A stretch of 64,000 nt of DNA from Nothopassalora personata (Eukaryota > Ascomycota > Dothideomycetes > Mycosphaerellales > Mycosphaerellaceae): positions 558,001 to 622,000 of the forward strand of contig CM066291.1 of the NCBI GenBank assembly GCA_033816765.1. The letters run 5' to 3'. The notes beneath the pieces were generated by a model. It searched no databases and was not told the DNA's origin. It was given only the letters and a program-made list of their open reading frames with translations. Made by a program: the position numbers and the translations under genes. Shown one piece after another: positions 52,301-61,689 of the stretch. Numbering within the stretch: the stretch's first letter is position 1; each line of letters starts with the position of its first letter.

Positions 52301-53781
52301 TCCGCAATTATCAACCATGCCGGAGAGCAAACCCGTCACGACTCAAGTACCAGGGATTGCTAGCACCACTTCAAGCCCCACCAGACGTATGGAAGCATAT
52401 TGCCATGGACTTCATTGTAGAATTGCCGCCGAGCAAGCGCACAATCGATGGCGTTACCTACAAAAACATACTGACAGTGACGGATTGCCTTTCGAAACAA
52501 GTCATCTTCATCCCAACGAACAGCCTGGAAGCCGAGCATGTCGCCCGCCTGATCTACACCTATGTGTATCCGAAGCATGGCGTCCCCGAGATTGTCTTCT
52601 CAGACAGAGGAACCCAGTGGACCTGTGCATTCTTCAAGAGGTTCTGCGCGTTGCTGGGAACCAAGCAGAACCTGTCGACTGCATTCCATCCTCAGACAGA
52701 TGGCCAATCCGAGAGAACTAACCAGGCATTGGAGCAGTACCTACGCTTGTTCACCAACTACCAGCAGGACGACTGGGCAGACTTGCTGCCCAATGCAGAG
52801 TTCGCACTCAACAACCATGAGTCGGCGACAACTGGCATGACTCCATTCTTTGCCAATACGGGACGACACCCCCGAATGGACGTGAAAGCTGTGGACCGAC
52901 CGCAAGCGCTGGCTCGAGAAGTGCCACAACTCGAGCGTGCGGAGACATTTGCCGAACGCATAAGGCAGACTGGCGACTTCCTCAAGGGAGTGCTCGCGGA
53001 CCTGCAAGCGGCACATGCTTATGGCCAAGCACGGACCGCTGACCAAGCGAATCGACACCGTGCACCCGCCCCAAATTTTGAGGTTGGTGACCGAGTTTTC
53101 CTGAACACCAAAAACATCACCACCAAGAGACCCGCGAAGAAACTTGACGACAAGTTCATCGGACCATTCCCCGTTACAGCGCAGATAGGCAAGCGATCCT
53201 ACCGACTCGACCTCGACAGCCAGCCCGATCTGAACATTCACAACGTATTCCACTCGAGCCTTCTCCGACGTGACACGAACGACCCACTTGCGGGACAACA
53301 CAACCCTCCGCCGCCGCCCGTCGAAGTCGAAAGAGAAGGAGAAGTGGACACAGAATGGGAAGTTGACGAAGTGCTTAATGCTGCTATCAAGTACAGGAAT
53401 AGGCAAGTGTGGTTCACCTTGCGCTATAAGAGCGGTGATATACGGACACAGAGATGGGACGACCTATTGCCAGGTTGTGAAGAACTGGTTGCCGACTTCT
53501 ACGCGCGCTATCCAGACAAGCCGAAGCCACCCTACGAGCTTCCAGAACCCATACTGTACGGACTGGCAGTGATTGAAAAAGGCCGCCTGTTTGACAGCGC
53601 CACATCCAGACCGGCTCGCGTGACAGACGATGGTGACATGGATGGACGCGACGCAACTACGTCCCCAGTACATAAGCTTGGACAAGATGGATTTGCGATG
53701 TTGCGACGACGCAAAGGAGCGAGCACAAGCCAGCGACATGATGAGCAGCGACAGCAAGCCAGCGTGAGCGGTTCGGCATAG
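49279..53781 (+). CDS. pol: Retrotransposon Pol polyprotein (protease, RT, RNase H, integrase, chromodomain)
   Basis: Open frame 49255-53781; the first ATG is 49357 (1474 aa), but -1 frameshifting from gag would enter at 49279. In order: an aspartic protease (LGDTGGSSIF, later DMVLGMSWW); reverse transcriptase (GGGLRVCVDYRALNALT, the YLDDILIYT catalytic box); RNase H (ETDASDWVTAGVLSQ, SDHRNLEWFM); an acidic Pro/Glu/Ala linker near nt 51840-51990; integrase with a core D-D-E (MDFIVELPP, FSDRGTQW, GQSERTNQALEQ); and a chromodomain-like tail (WEVDEVLNAAIKYRNRQVWF, RWDDLLPGCEELV). The integrase zinc finger has both His, but its first Cys is Tyr (RNYQPC; codon TAT at 52309-52311). TGT to TAT is a RIP-type change and may impair integration. 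Confidence 0.95.
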   Translation, partial: LKGSSKVAVEPRPDRRTTIEEIDDDDMSIASDSPSDGSVLEEIVSPPASNTPNTPVSAPHHDIRYTIPRHDRKKEMEQEKEEFLCSMSETAHTEEHLSCAEQAGGIQSTIVEPKQGKHWVLSADVHTPHRNVKAKSLGDTGGSSIFIHHGFCRANKIPLIPLARARRLRLADGALSHLTHMAMVNFTIGNHTEQQMAYVTDLDTYDMVLGMSWWEEHNPTPDFKNRTLTFDKPECFHNHCSDGRPCMIAVDSRGETSVRPKAQTSTSTEEICMVSAEYFHRMSKRKDHEIYALWPEDFDPGRDEEFLNAMSPEDVERFLERSEAVDPKTKLPRRLWHKEKAFRHKSEWVLPEHSSADHAINLKEGAKLPYHKGYAMNSQQLAVTKKFVDEGMATGLLEKSFADGCSPLLIVKKPGGGLRVCVDYRALNALTIKDRYPIPLIRETLDRLCKAKWFTKLDIVAAFNNMRIRKGDEYLTSFITRYGLYQFRAMPFGLCNGPSSWQRKINEILREFLDLFCTVYLDDILIYTDGNEEDHYKHVELVLDKLMEAGLPVDIEKSEFAVKRVKYLGLILTTEGIEMDPAKVDAIANWDTPRNAKDVLAFLGFAGFYRRFVEAFSRVVSPMVELTKKDVKFEWSEACQKAFETLKDRFTSAKGRVLAHFNPDYETIVETDASDWVTAGVLSQRQPDGLVRPVAYFSKKMNVHECNYDIYDKELLAIIKCFEEWQYELIGQGTDEAPIRVLSDHRNLEWFMTTKQLNRRQARWAEFLAQFNFKITYRPGRQGTKPDSLTRRSQDIPQGVEDPRMQHQHQVVLKPEMLDIANFAMHLAKAEEDDEGQLYAMTRARARQEAAEEEQLNEEGEEETPTAEPTPAVEPAAPAPGQEPAPAEADPEHQDEGEDLVELIDEAYADPSIATRIRRLQADLAARRSSEFLQKQKIAATDCLIHNDQLFVNGRLYVPMYKNLRTKVIRAHHDTAIAGHQGAARTFDLIQRHSMYWPLMQGDVARYVRNYQPCRRANPSRLKYQGLLAPLQAPPDVWKHIAMDFIVELPPSKRTIDGVTYKNILTVTDCLSKQVIFIPTNSLEAEHVARLIYTYVYPKHGVPEIVFSDRGTQWTCAFFKRFCALLGTKQNLSTAFHPQTDGQSERTNQALEQYLRLFTNYQQDDWADLLPNAEFALNNHESATTGMTPFFANTGRHPRMDVKAVDRPQALAREVPQLERAETFAERIRQTGDFLKGVLADLQAAHAYGQARTADQANRHRAPAPNFEVGDRVFLNTKNITTKRPAKKLDDKFIGPFPVTAQIGKRSYRLDLDSQPDLNIHNVFHSSLLRRDTNDPLAGQHNPPPPPVEVEREGEVDTEWEVDEVLNAAIKYRNRQVWFTLRYKSGDIRTQRWDDLLPGCEELVADFYARYPDKPKPPYELPEPILYGLAVIEKGRLFDSATSRPARVTDDGDMDGRDATTSPVHKLGQDGFAMLRRRKGASTSQRHDEQRQQASVSGSA

Positions 53782-53856
53782 CCAACCGACACGACGACAC
53801 GCGCGCAAGTATAAGAGACTCTAGACGTATACGGCACTCGCAGGAGCTCGTTCTTT

Positions 53857-53868
53857 GAAGGGAGGGGG
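53857..53868 (+). other. Polypurine tract
   Basis: GAAGGGAGGGGG lies 3 nt before the 3' LTR, the expected plus-strand primer site. Confidence 0.8.
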
Positions 53869-53871
53869 TAC

Positions 53872-54023
53872 TGTCACGAAGCGACACCAGGCACATGTGA
53901 ATGGACCCTGCAGTGAAAGATCGGCCCGGAACAACGTTGTTCCGGCGCATTTAAATAGCTCGCGCATCTCGCGCTCTTCTTCGTAGACTCGTATTGCAAC
54001 TCGTCTACCACCTACCCGTCACA
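53872..54023 (+). repeat. 3' LTR (152 bp)
   Basis: Same length as the 5' LTR, and no difference seen on direct reading. Followed by TTAAC (54024-54028), the right target duplication. Confidence 0.95.
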
Positions 54024-54028
54024 TTAAC

Positions 54029-54200
54029 CCTAAGGACGAGGAGCTTCGCTAGTAGAAGGAGCGAGTCGATTAGTACGGTACGTTAATCCGGGGTGTCTAT
54101 AGTAGCGAGTCTAGCGCTACTATAGCTACGAGTCCTAGCTTAGCTAAGGGAGGACTCGCTATAGCTTAAGTACGGACTCGCTATAGCTTAAGTACGGACT
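54029..54200. repeat. Right remainder of the RIP-like repeat
   Basis: TA-rich, with CGAGTC and TAGCGAG words as at 45.2-46.6 kb, including a short direct duplication of CTCGCTATAGCTTAAG; cut by the assembly gap. Confidence 0.7.
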
Positions 54201-54300
54201 NNNNNNNNNNNNNNNNNNNNNNNNNNNNNNNNNNNNNNNNNNNNNNNNNNNNNNNNNNNNNNNNNNNNNNNNNNNNNNNNNNNNNNNNNNNNNNNNNNNN
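54201..54300. other. Assembly gap (100 N)
   Basis: A run of 100 N; the true size is unknown. It lies inside or at the end of the repeat, so sequence around it may be less reliable. Confidence 1.
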
Positions 54301-54960
54301 ACGTACCTTACCGCGCTGCTGGACATGGTCTGCATGAGCAGAGAGCGAAGCATCTTCGGCGCACACTGACCGCTCTCTCCAGCACGCGCCGTGCCACGTG
54401 AGCGCGACGCGCGACAGTGACGATGGTAGGTGAGAGGTATATAGAAATCCAGTATGTACACACGCACGTCGTTCACTGGTCAGCAGCAGGGGCCGCCCGA
54501 GCAACATGTCCATTGTCCCATGTGCCGTGCGCAAAAGCCAGCAAGCTCTACCACTACCAGCAGCTCTCTCTTTCTCTACACTTTCTGCCCGACTGCATCC
54601 ACTACGTATTAGGTTTTTGCTGCATCATTCCACCGGCCTCTTAAACAAGACATTCTTACTGCATTAGTCATTCGGTCATGAGACGACGTAGCAACGACAA
54701 CAATAACAACCGCAACAACCGCCATCCAGCTAGAGCCGCTCACACGTCTCATACCACCGCCCCACCATATCACTACTACCCACCCTACCGACGCGGCAGT
54801 CAGGCACTTCCCTTTCGGGTGTCACTCGTCGAATTCCGGCATTCCACTTGACGAGCCTATCATCGCCCGCCGTCGCTGACTATTTCGTCGACCGACATAT
54901 CCCTAGGAACCAACACCCTCCGCACACATCACGTCCTCTGCATCGGACGGAATAGGCAAC
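54301..54960. promoter_or_regulatory. DDI1 upstream region
   Basis: About 660 bp of normal composition between the gap and the DDI1 start; contains (CAACAA)n-like stretches near 54690-54720, probably the 5' leader. No other gene supported. Confidence 0.45.
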
Positions 54961-56470
54961 ATGTGAGTACAATACCGCCCGGCGCGTTCAACCGTGCCCC
55001 TGTAACACCGGCATGGTATGACAGTGAGACCCAGCTGACCGATCCGTCAACTCCACAGGCCTCGAGTTGCCATATCTATCATCGCGCCCAACCATGAAGC
55101 CGACCAAGAGCTCGTTACTCTCGACCTCCCGCCTGGTCTTACCATAGCAGATTTGAAAGGCTCGTCAATGCAGAGACCAACGTCCCCGCAGCATCTCAGC
55201 AATTCTTCCACAACAACCGAGCCATCCAGGACGACAACAAAACACTAGAAGAGGTGGGCATCAAGGATGGAGACATGATTGCGATGCTCATGCGACAGCC
55301 ACAACAGCAGAACAACATGGGTTCTCAACCACGAAGGACAGCAACAACAGCAGGGTCAGCAGAGGAGAGGTGGGCCAGGTGGACCACAGGATATCGAAAA
55401 CACACGTCAGAACATACTCGCCAATCCAGGCGCCATGCAGAAGATCAGAGACGAGAGACCAGCGCTGGCGGATGCAATCCACGATCCGGACAGGTTCCGT
55501 GACGTGTGGCAGCAGATGATGCAGGATGATGAGGATCGTGAGCGAGATCGTCAAGAACAGATGCGCTTGCTGAACGAGGATCCCTTCAACATCGAGGCCC
55601 AGCAGAAGATTGAGGAGATGATTCGGCAGGAGTCGGTGCAGGAGAATCTGCAGTTTGCCTACGAGCACAACCCTGAGGGTGAGTTCGGAGGAGGAATCAC
55701 TGGGGTCGAGCTATGCTAATGTATCTGCAGTATTCGGCAGAGTGACCATGCTCTACATTCCCGTCGAAGTCAACAAGCAGCCAGTCAAGGCCTTTGTCGA
55801 CTCCGGAGCACAAACCACCATCATGTCCCCGTCCTGCGCGGAGGCTTGCGGCATCATGAGACTGATCGACAAGCGCTACTCGGGTATCGCCAAGGGTGTC
55901 GGCACTGCCCAGATCTTGGGTCGCGTGCACTCTTCGCAGATCAAGATTGGCAACGCGACCATGCCTTGCTCGTTCACCGTCATGGAGGGCAAGGACGTCG
56001 ACCTTCTTCTCGGTCTGGACATGCTCAAACGCTTCCAGGCCAACATCGACCTCCGACAGAACAAGCTCATCTTCGGCGACAACAACGAGGTGAGCTTCCT
56101 TGGCGAGGCCGACATCCCCAAGTATCTCGAGGAAGCTCAGCAGAACGAGCCGACCATCGCAGGCCCCAACGGCACGACTATCGGTGCAAAGTCAGGGACC
56201 GTACAGCCAGCCGCAGCATCCTCTTCGTCCAACAGTAACGGCGGGCACTTTCAAGGTCAGGGTCACTCGTTGGGTTCTGCTTCAAACAGCAAGGCACCCG
56301 CTGTCGGTGCACCCTCCGCTCCTGGTGGCGCACCTGCTGCGAACTCGAGCCAACCCAACGAGAAGGTCGAACAGCTGCAGGGTCTCGGCTTTTCACGTCA
56401 ACAAGCGATATCAGCACTCGATGCATGCGATGGCAACGTTGACCTAGCAGCAAGTATGCTGTTCAACTAG
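54961..56470 (+). CDS. DDI1: DDI1-like ubiquitin receptor with retroviral-type protease fold (frame-broken as sequenced)
   Basis: The start codon is split by an intron: AT at 54961-54962, then a GTGAGT...CAG intron (54963-55058), then G at 55059 (ATG CCT CGA). A second intron is 55679-55730. Domains: an N-terminal ubiquitin-like fold (RVAISIIAPNHEADQELVTL, NNRAIQDDNKTLEEVGI, KDGDMIAMLMRQ); the DDI helical region (NPGAMQKIRDERPALADAI); the retroviral-type aspartyl protease core (AFVDSGAQTTIMSP, LLLGLDMLKRFQANI); and a C-terminal UBA (VEQLQGLGFSRQQAISALDA). Ddi1 shuttles or cleaves ubiquitinated clients for the proteasome. Two frame breaks lie in the UBL part: one base is missing at about 55159-55161 and a compensating change lies in the Gln-rich stretch at about 55318-55335. 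Confidence 0.85.
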
Positions 56471-57099
56471 AATGAACACCTTACCGAGACCACGACACGC
56501 TCATGATATACCCAAAGTCTGACGACCCACACGGGCAGGACACTTCATCGAGGGCAAGGCATCATTCATAATGGAGTGATTGGTTGATGATGGACTGCCC
56601 TCGAAGGCGCTCACTCATTATGCCCATTGCTGAGTCGAGGATGAGTGTAGATTAGGAAGCATGATGAGCAGAGATACAGCACGTCGTTAGAAGAGGCGGC
56701 AGCAGCTGTGCACGTCACTCCCATACCACGAGTGTTCCTTCCCGTACGCTAACGCCACCTCAGAATATGTGTCATGTGCGCAACTGTTTCGTGCTAGGCA
56801 CAATCAAACTCTCTGTTCCGTGTGCACTTCATCTTCTACACCTCTTGCAACAAACATCTTCTCGTTGCAGCTTTGCAGTTCATTTGATTGTATTGCCGAA
56901 ACGGTTTCTGCCTCAGTCGGTGAATTTTTGCCCCACATCTGCTGCCGATCGCGCCACTTCCGTACCAGGCCTCAACCTCGATCCGCCCCAGTTGCCAGCA
57001 TTCACAGCTCTTTGATCTCTGCGGCCGTGCAAGAGATCATGCGCAGCTTCCCTCCCTCTGCACGCAGCTCATAGCTACATCACTCGGCGCACAAAACCC
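56471..57099. other. Intergenic region with an inverted repeat
   Basis: About 630 bp. TCGAGGGCA (near 56550) and TGCCCTCGA (near 56598) form a 9-bp inverted repeat downstream of DDI1. The rest is presumably the promoter of the RBR gene; no coding sequence supported. Confidence 0.45.
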
Positions 57100-59093
57100 A
57101 TGGACCTCGTCCCACTTCCCAAAAGCGGCGGCAACCGCCTCTGGAAGAGCAAAGCAGACTTCTTCAGACCTTTTCGGTCTGCAGCCGCTGACGCTGGCGG
57201 AAGTATCCAGCCTTTGTATGATCCGAGTCTACCGAGAGAGGAACCGCATGATCCGGATCTCACGGAGCTGAACCAGGCGTTGGAAGTTCTGGTGGAAGTC
57301 TTCCCGGATGTGCAGCCGGAAGTGTTCCGGGAGATGTTGGTGAGTATCAGTGACAGTAGTCGACTAGAAGTTGTGACGGAGTGCCTGGTGAGGGAGCGCG
57401 GATCGGGAAGTGCGAGGGAGAAGGAGGGCAATCGATGGATCAGGGGACGGGTTCGGGTGTGGGAAATGGGAATGGCGCCGAAGGGAGGAGGAACCGACGG
57501 CGAGGTGGGGTCGTCGGAAATGCATGCTTGAACGATGAAGACCTCTTCCGAAGCGAGGCCTACAAGAAAGCCGTTAAGCAAGTCTTTTACCAGGAGTTCC
57601 GGAATCTGAGCCATTCGACAATTCGGGGTGTGTTGGCGGAGCAGAACTTCTCGTACACGCTTGCAAGGCCGATTTTGCAGCAAGTAGCGAGCCGGAGTTG
57701 GAGGTTCTCGCTGGGGAGTTTGTGGTCGAGGAAGGCGACGGGGGTTGGAGCGGAGGGGCATCCGTTCATCTTGTGGAGCAACGACGGCAGTACAGGGCAA
57801 CCGACGCCTGCTGTGAGGAAGACGGGAAGTACGGAGCTGGATCGTGAGCTGTATGAGTTGTTCGTTGAGCCGATCGTGACGAAGCATCGACAAGATCGTC
57901 AGCTTGCGGATTATGGCGTGGCGTCGAGGGTCAATGAGGAAGAAGCTGAAGCTGCTGAAGCTTTGTTTGACTGCGAATGCTGCTTCGGCTCTGTTCCGTT
58001 CGAGCAGATAGCCGCTTGCGACCAGAACTGCCATTTGCTCTGTCTGGATTGTATCCGGCGGACGGTCAACGAAGCCCTTTACGGACAAGGTTGGTCACGA
58101 ACAGCGGATCTGGAAAGAGCTTCAGTAAGATGCTTCGCACCATCTGCTCAAGATTGTCATGGATCGATCTCAGGCGACCAGGTCCGACTGTCATTGACAC
58201 GAGGTACTGACAACGAAGACGCATGGCACGACTTTCAGGCAAGGATCACAGCCGAGACCCTGCTTCGGGCTGGCATTTCTCTGCAAAGATGTCCATTCTG
58301 TAACTATGCCGAAGTCGACGAGCCACCGGCAGTTCGTATACGGCACCCCATGGCGATGTGGCACCACACCATGACGAAATCGCCACCGGCCTTCCAGATT
58401 ATGCTGCTCTCCTTCCTGACAGCCTCAACGATTCTGACCATCCCGATACTCTGCGCAGCAGTCCTCATCTGGATTCTCGTCAAGATCCTGCCTCCCTTCC
58501 GCAAAGCAACTTCAGCCGCCCTTCGCCGCACTCACAAAGCCCGTCGAACGCTCCGCTTCACGTGCCAGAATCCGTCCTGCGCCATCACCTCCTGCACTCG
58601 CTGTCTCGCACCCTGGCACGACCCGCACACTTGCTTCGACTCCGAAGCGACCTCTCTTCGCACAGCGCTCGAAAGCTCGGCCACACTCGCCATCAAGCGC
58701 ACCTGCCCGAAATGTCTCCTCTCCTTCGTGAAATCCTCTGGCTGCAACAAACTGGTCTGCAACTGCGGCTACACCATGTGTTACATCTGTCGGCAGGAGA
58801 TTACGAGTCGCGAGGGGTATGCGCACTTTTGTCAGCACTTCAGGCCCAGTGGAGGGCGGTGTGGCGAATGTGAGAGGTGCGATCTGTATGGAGACGAAGA
58901 TGAAGAGGCGGCGATCCGGAGAGCTGCTGAGGCGGCGGAGAGGGAGTGGAGGGAGAGGGAGCAGGAGGTTGGCAAGGATGGCGAGGGCATGGAGGAGGCG
59001 AGGAAAAGGATGATTGATGTGCTGGTCGGACAGGGCAGGAAGAGATGGTGGGAGGAGTGGTTGGATGCTGTTGTTGATGCTGTGGTGGCGTGA
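57100..59093 (+). CDS. RING-between-RING (RBR) E3 ubiquitin ligase with membrane segment
   Basis: Proposed exons 57100-57387 and 57444-59093 (645 aa; intron 56 nt, GTGAGG...TCAG, no good branch point). The first part has a CUE-like ubiquitin-binding block (LNQALEVLVEVFPDVQPEVF). The second has RSEAYKKAVKQVFYQEF, then RING1 (CECCFGSVPFEQIAACDQ...C), an IBR region (CQNPSCAITSCTRCLAPWHD) and RING2 (CPKCLLSFVKSSGCNKLVCN, then CGYTMCYIC), whose Cys would accept ubiquitin. A hydrophobic segment (MLLSFLTASTILTIPILCAA...) lies between RING1 and IBR, suggesting membrane anchoring. Alternatively there is no intron: the first frame continues through NRWIRGRVRVW, and one base is lost near 57480-57530. 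Confidence 0.83.
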
Positions 59094-60072
59094 TGTAGGC
59101 TCGATGATTCCGGGGGCAAATGATCGAGCCTACAAAGCTGTCGACGAGTATCTCGCACTTTTCAGCGGAAATTGTTAAAATCCCTTAAACCCTTTGTCAG
59201 GACTAGACAAGCCCCTCTTACGGGCAGGACAGTCTCCTAAAACGTCATCCGGTTCAAGCCTGTCGTGTCCCATCAACGAGAAGCTTACACCACGCTGGGT
59301 TATCGTTGTCATCTTCATCAGCCTCGACAAATTCCACCTCCATTGAGCAGAGCACTCTTCTTGGCCTTCGCCTTCCACACGTCGTAAGACCTCTGGCGCG
59401 CCATATCCGGAGATTAAACTCTTTGATGCGACCAGCAAAGTTACGAGTTTTCTGGTGGCCCCGAGCAGTAGAACTAGTTAAAAAATGGTCTCTACTACAT
59501 GCAGATGGCGACGATCTTTGCGTAAAACTGTCCTCTTTATCCATCTCGGTCAAGATCATACATGTTTTTGGCTCGGGCTAAGAGGACCTCACCATGCTCC
59601 TCCAGATGCACGAAGATCCGATGAAGGAGCTCTCTGCTGGCAGACAGTGCATGCTGGATGCTCGCGAGCTGTGGCCATTACTGACTGGCTGTGCCTTATA
59701 GTGATTGATCACAAGCCGTGGTGACGGAATGAGTGAGCCTGACGAGAGGAATTCGATTATTAATTACACTTATGCCATAGCTCGTGTGGAAGATTTGGCT
59801 GATGTCGATGCAGAGGACGGAGAAGAGCAAAAGAGGCAGGCAGTCTGCTACTGTCGACACGCGCTAGAGCGGAAAATCCTCCTCCGTCGAGTTCGGTAGG
59901 AGAGGAAAGAGCGAGCGAACTGTATGTATTGCGCGAGGCCGTCAAAAAAATCGGAAAAAAAAGTAATAATAATACCTCAGAGCCCCCCCCCCCCCCCCCC
60001 CCCCCCCCGTCTACGACTTCTCATCGACTGTCCAACAACAACAACACCACAATAACAGTACAATCATCATCA
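59094..60072. other. Gene-free stretch with poly-C run
   Basis: About 980 bp; small frames without motifs. A 26-nt C run lies at 59983-60008, just after A-runs and AATAATAAT. Confidence 0.45.
59983..60008. repeat. 26-nt C homopolymer
   Basis: Uninterrupted C run on the plus strand. Confidence 0.9.
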
Positions 60073-60380
60073 CTACCCGGCATCATCGTCGTCTATCCTC
60101 GTCAGATCCGCCGCAAGATCCTCCGCCTTCAGGCCCTTCTCCCATAGCTTCAATGCATGCTTCGCGGCGCTCCTCAGCTCTAGTTGCTTCTCCTACACCA
60201 TCATCCGTCGCAAGCATCAGTAGCGACCTCCCTTTCAGCTCGCGCTTGCCAGTGTGTGCGGCAAAATTCGAGATCAAGTCGCCGCGAGTCGCGGGTTCCG
60301 TCCCCGTCAACAATCAGCGCAGATCCAAGCTTCTGCGCAGCCGGCTGCTTCAGCTCGTGGTCTCCCGGCGCTCGAGACAT
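60073..60380 (-). CDS. Putative small protein gene
   Basis: On the minus strand ATG 60380-60378 opens MSRAPGDHELKQPAAQKLGS..., Ala/Arg-rich. A short intron (possible 35-nt GTCGCT...TAG ending near 60196) would join in frame to EKQLELRSAAKHALKLWEKG and on to a stop at 60073-60075. The second part looks like a genuine amphipathic helix with an acidic tail. The donor is weak, and the family is unknown. The gene lies between a C run on its 3' side and a G run in its 5' leader. Confidence 0.35.
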
Positions 60381-60397
60381 GTTGATAGGTCCCAGTT

Positions 60398-60417
60398 GGG
60401 GGGGGGGGGGGGGGGGG
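60398..60417. repeat. 20-nt G homopolymer
   Basis: Uninterrupted G run on the plus strand, just upstream of the small minus-strand gene. Confidence 0.9.
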
Positions 60418-61689
60418 CTGGTCTGTGCCGTGATTTATCACGCCCCCAGCTCGTTGGATGCGCTGGCGTTCTTCTCGATCGTGCGCACGGCTTCTGCGGC
60501 TCGGAAAGGCGAGAGATTCTGTTGGTCGTATGTGACCCGTCGTGCTCAATTTGGCCAAGCAGGATATGTATGTGAGTCTCCTGGGAAACTCCGCTGTGGT
60601 GAAGGACGTTCTTCCTCGTATTCAACAGTGCCAGTGCCAGTGTCGAGCCAGTTTCCTAGACATCCCAGGTCTCTGAGGGCTTCGTCTTCGGTACGGATGG
60701 CGTCCTGAATCACTTCCCTCCGCATTCTTATCGAAAGAAGTGTCATTGAGCTGAATGTCTATATGTCTTGGCAAGTGCTGCGATACATGGTCGGAGGCTG
60801 TGGCGCCGCGTGGCCATCGGCTAAAACGAACAGAGTATATAGTCTGTGTGCGATAGTGCTCCAGGTTTGCAGACGATGTATCGATCCTCTTGGTGCGATC
60901 TGGCGCCGATTGCCGTTGAGATGGCAACGTCTGTGATCTTGATGGCCGCCATTATTTGTTCCATCTAGTCCGGAGTCTGGACTTCTTCGGATGGAAGACT
61001 TTTATTGCTCTATATGCCCTACAAAGAGGCGACGCCGCATCATGGCAAATGGTTGTGACTGACATCACCGTGGCCCAGACGCTCGGCTTGCCGAAGTCCT
61101 GCAGAGAAACTGCCGTATCAATATCCACACTTTACATCGTCCGAGAGTCTTAAACTTTGTGCACACCGCGACATCTTGTGTTTAAAACAAAGTCCTTGAC
61201 GTGAACCACGTTGCCGAATCAAGCCTTGATGACTAACATGATACGTATCTATCCTCCAGCCGATCTTTTCGCTGAAGCCCGAGGTTCCGGGTCCCGCTGA
61301 AACAGCTTTACGCACGAAGGCGACGAACGAATCGTTATCCAAGCCTTCGACGAAGCCTTTGACGCCCGTAGTTACTGACCTGAGCGATTTCTGGGAGTGG
61401 AAGTCCGCTTTGGCAGCCAACCCATCCATCCTTCTCATGGAATATCTCTGCGCACTGTCGGCCACGCCTGGGAAAACCCTCTGGAGCGCGAAGAGGTACG
61501 TATCTTGAAATGGCAAGGTCCTCCTCTGCATTCGTCGGAGGCCCAGCCCGGAACAACGACCGATATTTGTGCATCACTTGCTGCTAGGCAACACTCTGGG
61601 TTTCAGATGTGGACCTGCTCTGACCATCATATCGAGTACAACTTCTGGCATTCGATGGATGTATCAGCGGCTGATTCGGATCTGCAAGG
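60418..61689. other. Gene-free or decayed DNA
   Basis: About 1.27 kb of short overlapping frames on both strands without a supported gene. It may hold the broken downstream parts of the kinase relic at 61690-61925, but no catalytic HxD or DFG motif was found. Confidence 0.4.

Larger units (their letters stand above)
46648..54023 (+). mobile_element. Complete Ty3/gypsy chromovirus LTR retrotransposon (7376 bp)
   Basis: Two 152-bp LTRs starting TG and ending CA, a 5-bp target duplication (TTAAC), a primer-binding region, gag, pol and a polypurine tract are all present. Pol order is protease, reverse transcriptase, RNase H, integrase, chromodomain-like tail, which defines a chromovirus. I see no difference between the two LTRs, so the insertion is recent. 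Its own composition is normal (no TA excess), unlike the RIP-like DNA around it. It lies in the same orientation as the window. Potentially active, except for a missing zinc-binding Cys in integrase (see pol). Related fungal elements include the MAGGY/Skippy/Cft-1 group, by domain order rather than by comparison. Confidence 0.95.

Noticed and set aside
52741..53406. 221-codon minus-strand frame inside the retrotransposon
   Set aside because: Antisense to integrase; no motif of its own.
60153..60708. Overlapping plus-strand frames of 140 and 174 codons
   Set aside because: They run through the G20 homopolymer as polyglycine and lack motifs; the minus strand offers a better small gene.
61118..61577. 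Minus-strand frames of 137 and 80 codons as genes
   Set aside because: No recognisable domain, mutually overlapping, and adjacent to decayed kinase sequence.
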